Positions 6,040-10,144 of a stretch of 10,144 nt of DNA are shown piece by piece. A program made the position numbers and the translations under genes. The notes under the pieces are model-generated. The model searched no databases. It was not told where the DNA came from and saw only the letters and a program-made list of their open reading frames with translations. The number at the start of each line of letters is the position of its first letter. The first letter of the stretch is position 1. The stretch covers positions 14,203-24,346 of the forward strand of contig DCDZ01000064.1 of the NCBI GenBank assembly GCA_002316675.1, in the 5' to 3' direction. This DNA is from Tyzzerella sp. UBA1042. Lineage in GTDB: Bacteria > Bacillota > Clostridia > Lachnospirales > Anaerotignaceae.

Positions 6040-6567
6040 TTACTCGATGCGAAGGTATGTCTGCATTTTACGCCCCACAACATTGGCAAGAATGAGCTTG
6101 ACAATATCAAGAGGAATAAAAACCAAGGCACCCATGGGCAAAGCGGCAAGAAACCCTGTATTGGTTCCCGTTGCCAGCCAAAAGGTTCCTATAGTATAAG
6201 TAATAACCGTGCCAAGCAAGGCTCCTGCCATTTGCAATTTTGAGGAGTTTGGATATTTCCCTACAAAATATCTGCTGATTCCTACCAAAAACAGATAGCC
6301 GACCAAATAGCCGCCCCCGGGCCCGGCAAATTTAGCAATGCCTGCAGTGTATCCCGAGAAAACAGGAAGACCAACGGCGCCCAACGCTAAATATAAAGCA
6401 ACCGCCACCAGAGCCTGCTTTATATTCAAAATATATACGGATAAATATAGTGCGAAGGTACCCAGGGTCAGAGCCACAGGGCTGATCGGAATGGGGATGC
6501 TGATTGGGGCTAAAATACAGATGATTGCAGCCATAAGTGCAATTTTTGTGAGTTCCTTTGTTTTCAT
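6040..6567 (-). CDS. bioY: BioY, biotin ECF transporter substrate-binding subunit
   Basis: An integral membrane S component of an energy-coupling factor transporter that binds and imports biotin. The 175 residues are almost entirely hydrophobic with about six membrane segments (roughly 8-26, 31-49, 51-69, 83-101, 111-132, 139-163). Family features include the N-terminal ALMAAIICILAPISIPIP, PVALTLGTFALYL (30-42) and GYTAGIAKFAGPGGGYLVGY (72-91). The ATG at 6567 has AAGGAGG 5 nt upstream. No bioM/bioN or ecfA/ecfT genes are nearby, so it probably works with a shared ECF energy module encoded elsewhere. No biotin synthesis genes are seen, which hints that the cell may import the vitamin. It stands alone, with its own promoter and terminator, and is likely repressed by BirA in the presence of biotin. 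Confidence 0.93.
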   Translation of the reverse strand: MKTKELTKIALMAAIICILAPISIPIPISPVALTLGTFALYLSVYILNIKQALVAVALYLALGAVGLPVFSGYTAGIAKFAGPGGGYLVGYLFLVGISRYFVGKYPNSSKLQMAGALLGTVITYTIGTFWLATGTNTGFLAALPMGALVFIPLDIVKLILANVVGRKMQTYLRIE

Positions 6568-6594
6568 TGCAGCCTCCTTTTTGCTTTAAACTAG

Positions 6595-6623
6595 ATTGTA
6601 AAGCTTTGGATGCACCATATCAA
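6595..6623 (-). promoter_or_regulatory. Sigma-A-type promoter of bioY
   Basis: On the minus strand TTGATA (6623-6618), a 17-nt spacer and TACAAT (6600-6595) each have one mismatch to consensus. Transcription would start near 6588, about 20 nt before the start codon. Confidence 0.65.
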
Positions 6624-6649
6624 CTATCATTCAAAATAAGGTTTACAAT
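6595..6649. promoter_or_regulatory. BirA-operator-like inverted repeat around the bioY promoter
   Basis: ATTGTAAAGC (6595-6604) and GGTTTACAAT (6640-6649) are inverted copies matching at 9 of 10 positions. They resemble the halves of the BirA operator (TTGTTAACC..GGTTAACAA) but are 35 bp apart instead of about 15. On the minus strand the outer half TTGTAAACC also has a poorer partner, AGTTGATAT, 14 nt further on, which gives the normal spacing and overlaps the -35 box. Biotin-dependent repression is inferred. Confidence 0.4.
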
Positions 6650-6689
6650 ATAAAATTTAGAAAAACTATGGAACGGAAGGGAAGGAGTA

Positions 6690-6698
6690 TGGTACACT
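6690..6698 (+). promoter_or_regulatory. Possible extended -10 promoter of the zinc-ribbon gene
   Basis: TGG followed by TACACT is an extended -10 box about 30 nt before the start codon of the downstream gene, whose ribosome binding site AAAGGAGG lies at about 6715-6722. No -35 match is seen. Confidence 0.35.
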
Positions 6699-6728
6699 AA
6701 AAATAGCTATGTCGAAAGGAGGGATTTT

Positions 6729-7163
6729 ATGGGCAGAAAATGTAATTATTGCGGGCAGGCAGTGGAAGAAGAGGATATTTATTGTGCTGGCTGCGGCAAA
6801 TTTTTGGATAAGAAGGATATATCCGAGGAAAAGCCTGAGCACTACGGTGTGAATACACCCTTATCTCTATGGGACTGTATGTTTATCGGTTTGATTTTAT
6901 TGGTTCCCGTTGTGAATGTCATTGTTTTCCTCATCTGGGCTTTTGATAAACAGGGGAATATAAACCGCAAAAATTTGGCCAAGGCAGGGTTGATTTATTT
7001 GGGGATTGGTTTTACATTAACCCTTATTTTGGGTGTTGGTATCATGCGGGCAATGACGTTGGATCGACAGTTTTATCCTAATTATAATTATTTTGAGTAT
7101 GAAACGGAGCTGCCTGAGTTTGATGAATTTATGCCGTTGCCTTATGAGGCTGAGGAAACATAA
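6729..7163 (+). CDS. Zinc-ribbon two-helix membrane protein, function unknown
   Basis: A 144-residue protein with an N-terminal zinc ribbon, Cys5-x2-Cys8 and Cys19-x2-Cys22 (KCNYCGQ and YCAGCGK), a short polar linker (23-47), then two membrane helices at about 50-72 (CMFIGLILLVPVVNVIVFLI) and 85-106. The two are joined by a short loop with an NRKNLAK basic patch. The C-terminal 35 residues are acidic and aromatic. The layout, a cytosolic zinc ribbon followed by a TPLSLWDCMFIGLILLVP-type membrane pair, is common in uncharacterised clostridial proteins. The start is fixed by AAAGGAGG 6-7 nt upstream. No partner gene shows its role; it is divergent from bioY and may be linked to the small peptide that follows. 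No function can be assigned. Confidence 0.85.
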   Translation: MGRKCNYCGQAVEEEDIYCAGCGKFLDKKDISEEKPEHYGVNTPLSLWDCMFIGLILLVPVVNVIVFLIWAFDKQGNINRKNLAKAGLIYLGIGFTLTLILGVGIMRAMTLDRQFYPNYNYFEYETELPEFDEFMPLPYEAEET

Positions 7164-7173
7164 TATCTTTGTT

Positions 7174-7308
7174 ATGCAAATTTCTGAAAATAAAAAGGAA
7201 ATATATGAAATAAAATGGGGCAATGTCCCTGTAATTGTTTTTTGTATGACATTGTTGGGCGCTTTATGCGGCATTTTCTTTCATTTTGCAAGGAAAGTTA
7301 GGGAGTAA
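7174..7308 (+). CDS. Possible 44-residue single-helix membrane peptide
   Basis: A short frame starting 10 nt after the zinc-ribbon gene's stop codon: MQISENKKEIYEIKWGNVPV, then a hydrophobic helix (VIVFCMTLLGALCGIFFHF, about 20-38), then the basic tail ARKVRE and a stop. A charged N-terminus, one membrane helix and a positively charged C-terminus are the look of a genuine small membrane protein. The weak point is the ribosome binding site: only GAGGAAA about 15 nt upstream, so it may rely on coupling to the preceding gene. No family recognised. Confidence 0.4.
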   Translation: MQISENKKEIYEIKWGNVPVIVFCMTLLGALCGIFFHFARKVRE

Positions 7309-7460
7309 GAATGATTTATTTTTACCAATGAAGTGCGATTCAATAAAAAATGGATTCTATAGAAATTTCGTATTAATTTGGATGCGAATTTTTTAGTAGT
7401 ATTCACTATGCCATGTATGACAAATGCCCCCAAAAAAAGATTGCTTCTATGCGAAATATA

Positions 7461-7489
7461 TTGACATAGAAAAGACAATAGTGTAAAGT
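7461..7489 (+). promoter_or_regulatory. Promoter candidate for an unidentified transcript
   Basis: A perfect TTGACA (7461-7466) with 17 nt to TAAAGT (7484-7489, 4 of 6 matches). No gene follows before the terminator at 7721, so the transcript, if made, would be non-coding or encode only an 18-residue peptide. Confidence 0.3.
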
Positions 7490-7720
7490 TATAGAAGGAC
7501 TACAAAGCTAGAGTTGCACATATTTCACAAGGATGTGTACTTTTTTAGAGCATATATCTTGCATACTAAATATAGTATGGGCCGGTTTTCATTCTTTTCT
7601 GTTTTTTTGGGCAGATAAACGTGAGGAAAGAACATGGACAAGGTGGAAAACAGGGTATATGGACAAACAATCGTACAAATTGCAAAATAGCTTATTGTTG
7701 TTTTTTTTATGATAATTCCG

Positions 7721-7765
7721 CATAAAATACGGCGGTATTACCATAAAAAGCCGCCGTTTTTTATG
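7721..7765 (+). terminator. Intrinsic terminator upstream of the acyl-CoA dehydrogenase promoter
   Basis: CATAAAATACGGCGG (7721-7735) pairs with CCGCCGTTTTTTATG (7751-7765) at 14 of 15 positions, with a 15-nt loop and six T residues after the G-C core. It insulates the strong promoter at 7787 and ends whatever is transcribed from the left. The flanking A tract would also let it act on the minus strand. Confidence 0.78.
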
Positions 7766-7786
7766 GAAATTTTATTAACAAATGAG

Positions 7787-7816
7787 TTGACAATTTTTAA
7801 ACAAAAATGGTATATT
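7787..7816 (+). promoter_or_regulatory. Strong sigma-A-type promoter of the acyl-CoA dehydrogenase-etf operon
   Basis: Perfect TTGACA (7787-7792), an 18-nt spacer and TATATT (7811-7816) preceded by TGG (extended -10). Transcription should start near 7823, leaving a leader of about 165 nt. The -10 region shares the string ATGGTATATTC with the pheB promoter. Confidence 0.75.
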
Positions 7817-7822
7817 CATGAT

Positions 7823-7988
7823 GGACGTGCGGCAGGGATTTTCTGAATCCTGACAGAAAGCAGGCAGAATAACAGAAGCTGGCTGCAAGTTCTGTAAGCG
7901 GCAGGTTGAAGGTGTAGGTTATTAAATAAAGTAATTGGTGGCCCGCACTGATTATTTTAAAATTTTTTAAAAATAGGAGGAATATTAA
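7823..7988 (+). other. Structured 5' leader of the acyl-CoA dehydrogenase operon
   Basis: GTGCGG (7827-7832) can pair with CCGCAC (7943-7948), closing a domain of about 120 nt. Inside it lie two hairpins: CAGG.ATT with AATCCTG (7833-7852, one bulged G) and ACAGAA with TTCTGT (7872-7877 with 7890-7895). After the closing stem comes an AT-rich linker with TTTTAAAA twice, then the ribosome binding site AGGAGG (7975-7980). There is no terminator in the leader, so any control would act on translation or RNA stability. I do not recognise a known riboswitch class. Confidence 0.4.
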
Positions 7989-9128
7989 ATGGATTTCAAA
8001 TTAACAAAAACTCAAGTGCTTCAGCAAGAGTTGTTTAGAAAATTTGCTGAAACAGAAATCAAACCCATAGCTAAGGATATGGACGAGGCAGAAGAATATG
8101 ATCAGGGTCTCGTTGCGAAGCTGCAGAAGGCTGGTTTTTTCGGTATTCCTTACTCCAGAGAATACGGCGGCCAGGGCGCAGATGTTCTGACATACACATT
8201 GGCTATGGAAGAAGTATCTAAAGTTGATGCATCCACAGGTATCACTCTTTCCGTTCATACATCTCTTTGCTGCTCTTGTATCAATGAATTCGGTTCCGAA
8301 GATCAGAAGCAGGAATTTTTAAGACCATTGGTTGATGGCTCCAAAATTGGTTGCTACGGCTTAACAGAGCCCGGTGCTGGTACTGACGCTTCCGGTGTTC
8401 GTACAGAAGCGATAAAAGACGGAGATGATTATATCATCAACGGTACAAAAATCTTTACAACAAACTCCGGCTTTGCTGATACATTCATTGTATTTGCATT
8501 GACAGACAAAACTTTAGGACCTAGGGGAATGTCCGCATTTGTTTTAGATAGAACAATGCCTGGTATTACCGTAGGCGAAAACATCGAGCGTATGGGTATC
8601 AGAGCTGCTTCCAACTGCGAAGTTGCTTATGAAAACGTAAGAGTACCTAAGAGCAGATTACTTGGCAGAGAAGGCCAGGGCTACAAGATTGCTATGCAGG
8701 CACTTGCAGGCGGACGTATCGGTATCGGCGCTCAGTCCGTAGGTATCGCTCAGGGCGCTATCGACGAGGCTATGAAATATGTAAAAGAAAGAAAGCAGTT
8801 TGGCAAAACACTCAACAAGTTCCAGAACACACAGTTCAAGCTTGCTGAATGCCAGACAAAGGTTGATGCTGCCAGATTGATGGTTTGGAGAGCAGCAACA
8901 TCAAAAGACAACCATGAAAACTTTGCTCCTTTGGCAGCTATGTGTAAGCTGTTTGGCTCTGAAGTAGCTAACGAAGTAACAAGAATTTGTGTTCAGCTGC
9001 TTGGTGGCTACGGCTATTGCCGCGAATACCCTGTAGAAAGAGCTATGCGTGACGCTAAGATTACAGAAATTTACGAAGGTACATCCGAAGCTATGAAGAT
9101 GATCATCTCCGGCTCAATGAAGGTTTGA
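7989..9128 (+). CDS. Short-chain acyl-CoA dehydrogenase (butyryl-CoA dehydrogenase or acryloyl-CoA reductase type)
   Basis: An FAD enzyme of 379 residues, the usual length. In fermentative clostridia such enzymes reduce enoyl-CoA (crotonyl-CoA to butyryl-CoA, or acryloyl-CoA to propionyl-CoA) with electrons from the Etf complex. Domains: N-terminal helical (about 6-117), beta (121-215) and C-terminal helical (227-376). Signature GLTEPGAGTDASG (124-136) and the C-terminal signature QLLGGYGYCREYPVERAMRD (336-355) are intact; the catalytic base is Glu363 in IYEGTSE. AGGAGG lies 8 nt before the ATG. Etf genes follow directly, as in bcd-etfBA and acrCBA operons. No crt or hbd is adjacent upstream, unlike the classical butyrate cluster, which slightly favours the acryloyl-CoA reductase layout; substrate cannot be decided here. 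Codon use differs from the other genes (many GCT, TCC, GTA), which suggests high expression. Confidence 0.92.
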   Translation: MDFKLTKTQVLQQELFRKFAETEIKPIAKDMDEAEEYDQGLVAKLQKAGFFGIPYSREYGGQGADVLTYTLAMEEVSKVDASTGITLSVHTSLCCSCINEFGSEDQKQEFLRPLVDGSKIGCYGLTEPGAGTDASGVRTEAIKDGDDYIINGTKIFTTNSGFADTFIVFALTDKTLGPRGMSAFVLDRTMPGITVGENIERMGIRAASNCEVAYENVRVPKSRLLGREGQGYKIAMQALAGGRIGIGAQSVGIAQGAIDEAMKYVKERKQFGKTLNKFQNTQFKLAECQTKVDAARLMVWRAATSKDNHENFAPLAAMCKLFGSEVANEVTRICVQLLGGYGYCREYPVERAMRDAKITEIYEGTSEAMKMIISGSMKV

Positions 9129-9193
9129 TAAACAGTTTCTGAATCTAGATACGAAGCGAGATACTACTATATTTTGGAAGGAGAACAACTATA

Positions 9194-9985
9194 ATGAAAA
9201 TCGTTGTATGTATTAAACAAGTACCAGACACAGTTGAAGTTAAAATTGATCCTAAGACAGGCACCCTGATTCGTGACGGTGTACCTTCTATCATTAACCC
9301 TGATGACAAAACCGGTATCGAGGCTGCACTTCAGTTGAGAGATCAATTGGGTGGCACTGTAACCGTTGTATCCATGGGCCCTCCTCAGGCAGACATTGCT
9401 TTGAGAGAAGCTTTGGCTATGGGTTGCAACGAAGCTTACCTTGTTTCCGCTAGAGAATTCGGTGGTTCCGATACATATGCTACCTCCGGCATCTTGGCAG
9501 CAGCTTTGAAAAAAATCGGCTATGATCTGATTATCACAGGCCGTCAGGCAATCGATGGTGACACAGCGCAGGTTGGTCCTCAGATTGGTGAAAAATTGCA
9601 CGTTCCTCAGGTTTCCTATGTTGAAGAAGTGAAGGAAGCTACAAAGGACTATGTAGTTGTAAAGAGACAGTTTGAAGATGGTTACCACATCATTAAAATT
9701 AAAACACCTTGTTTGTTGACAGCAATTGCTGAATTGGCTACACCGAGATATATGTCCGTAAGAGGTATCGTAGAAGCTTATGAAAAAGAAATCAAGGTTT
9801 TGGGCTTTGAAGATTTGAAAGCTGAACTTGAACTTGACATGATTGGTTTAAAGGGCTCCCCTACAAACGTATATCAGTCCTTCACAAAAGAAGTTAAGGG
9901 CGCTGGCACAGTTCTGAAGGATTTGTCCGCAGAAGAGGCAGTTCAGGCTATTATCGAAAAGTTGGAAGCTAAGTTCATCATCTAA
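9194..9985 (+). CDS. etfB: Electron transfer flavoprotein beta subunit
   Basis: A 263-residue cytosolic protein that pairs with EtfA and passes electrons from NADH or another donor to the acyl-CoA dehydrogenase; in some clostridia the complex is electron-bifurcating and also reduces ferredoxin. Visible family features are the start MKIVVCIKQVPDTVEVKIDP, INPDDKTGIEAALQLRD (34-50), VSMGPPQADIALREALAMG (59-77), DTYATSGILAAALKKIGYDLIITGRQAIDGDTAQVGPQ (about 92-129) and the C-terminal partner-binding tail. The ATG has AAGGAG about 11 nt upstream. It lies 65 bp after the dehydrogenase with no terminator between them, so they are co-transcribed. It shares the high-expression codon pattern of its neighbour. 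Bifurcating and non-bifurcating forms cannot be told apart with confidence by eye. Confidence 0.95.
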   Translation: MKIVVCIKQVPDTVEVKIDPKTGTLIRDGVPSIINPDDKTGIEAALQLRDQLGGTVTVVSMGPPQADIALREALAMGCNEAYLVSAREFGGSDTYATSGILAAALKKIGYDLIITGRQAIDGDTAQVGPQIGEKLHVPQVSYVEEVKEATKDYVVVKRQFEDGYHIIKIKTPCLLTAIAELATPRYMSVRGIVEAYEKEIKVLGFEDLKAELELDMIGLKGSPTNVYQSFTKEVKGAGTVLKDLSAEEAVQAIIEKLEAKFII

Positions 9986-10055
9986 TTTTGGCAGAAACTT
10001 CAATCGATCATAAGAACTATATACTAAATTTGGAATATAAGGAGGAAACCCTACA

Positions 10056-10144
10056 ATGAGTAAAGGTATTTTTGTAGTAATTGAACAAAGAAGCGGTAAA
10101 GTTCAGAACGTAGGTCTTGAACTGATCGGCGAATCCACAAGATT
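10056..10144 (+). CDS. etfA: Electron transfer flavoprotein alpha subunit, N-terminal fragment
   Basis: The first 29 codons are in the window: MSKGIFVVIEQRSGKVQNVG and on through LELIGESTR, cut by the right edge. The GIFVVIEQ..GK.Q.V.LELIGE pattern is the normal N-terminus of EtfA. AAGGAGG (10039-10045) lies about 10 nt before the ATG. The gene follows etfB by 70 bp on the same strand, completing the dehydrogenase-etfB-etfA order. EtfA carries the C-terminal FAD domain, which is outside the window. Confidence 0.9.
   Translation, partial: MSKGIFVVIEQRSGKVQNVGLELIGESTR

Larger units (their letters stand above)
7309..7786. other. 478-bp gene-poor, AT-rich intergenic stretch
   Basis: No convincing gene on either strand. 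It holds a TTGACA-based promoter candidate (7461-7489), a hairpin followed by a T run (TGCACAT/ATGTGTA around 7514-7540, then CTTTTTT), a 7-bp stem-loop CATACTA-AATA-TAGTATG (7562-7579), an 18-codon reading frame after GAGGAAAG (7634-7690) and a strong terminator at 7721-7765. This set could define a small RNA of roughly 270 nt or be the decayed remains of an old gene. Confidence 0.4.

Noticed and set aside
5918..6243. Two overlapping plus-strand frames opposite bioY and its terminator
   Set aside because: They read through the bioY terminator and the antisense of bioY, and show no start signals.
7823..7988. Known riboswitch, SRP RNA, tmRNA or 6S RNA in the dehydrogenase leader
   Set aside because: Conserved motifs of these RNAs could not be found by eye; only unassigned helices are visible.
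9167..9688. 173-codon minus-strand frame opposite etfB
   Set aside because: Shadow frame over a clear etfB gene with atypical composition.

Overview
The window looks like chromosomal DNA of a spore-forming, anaerobic, low-to-moderate G+C Firmicute of class Clostridia. The reasons are the purine-rich AGGAGG-type ribosome binding sites, a cotJABC spore-coat operon, a stand-alone BioY biotin importer, and an acyl-CoA dehydrogenase followed by electron-transfer flavoprotein genes, the usual arrangement in fermentative clostridia. A relative of Anaerotignum (formerly Clostridium propionicum) is possible from the look of the dehydrogenase, but this is inference. I see no mobile element, CRISPR array, rRNA or tRNA.

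Layout. (1) 1-1169, minus: the first 389 codons of a large unrecognised protein that runs off the left edge. (2) 1170-1677: divergent control region with a 15-bp dyad and two sigma-A-type promoters. (3) 1678-4562, plus: an amino-acid gene group, pheB (ACT-domain protein), a 256-bp spacer with an intrinsic terminator or attenuator, thrB (homoserine kinase) and lysC (aspartokinase), closed by terminators. LysC carries a well-formed internal translation start that would give a separate regulatory subunit. Aspartokinase makes aspartyl phosphate for the lysine/threonine/methionine branch and ThrB commits homoserine to threonine. Homoserine dehydrogenase, the enzyme between them, is not in the window. 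(4) 4680-5819, minus: cotJA-cotJB-cotJC, tightly packed, encoding spore-coat components including a manganese-catalase-like protein. (5) 6040-6567, minus: bioY with its own promoter, a BirA-operator-like inverted repeat and a terminator. (6) 6729-7308, plus: a zinc-ribbon two-helix membrane protein and a possible 44-residue membrane peptide. (7) 7309-7786: a long gene-poor stretch with promoter-like and terminator elements that may hold a small RNA. (8) 7787-10144, plus: a strong promoter, a roughly 170-nt leader that can fold into a closed multi-hairpin structure, then an acyl-CoA dehydrogenase, etfB and the start of etfA. These three would form one redox complex that reduces an enoyl-CoA (crotonyl-CoA or acryloyl-CoA class) with electrons delivered through the flavoprotein.

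Most of the window is ordinary metabolism and sporulation. No clearly new system stands out. The best candidates for something undescribed are non-coding: the leader of the acyl-CoA dehydrogenase operon, the pheB-thrB spacer and the 7309-7786 stretch. The large left-edge protein and the zinc-ribbon/small-peptide pair are the uncharacterised proteins.
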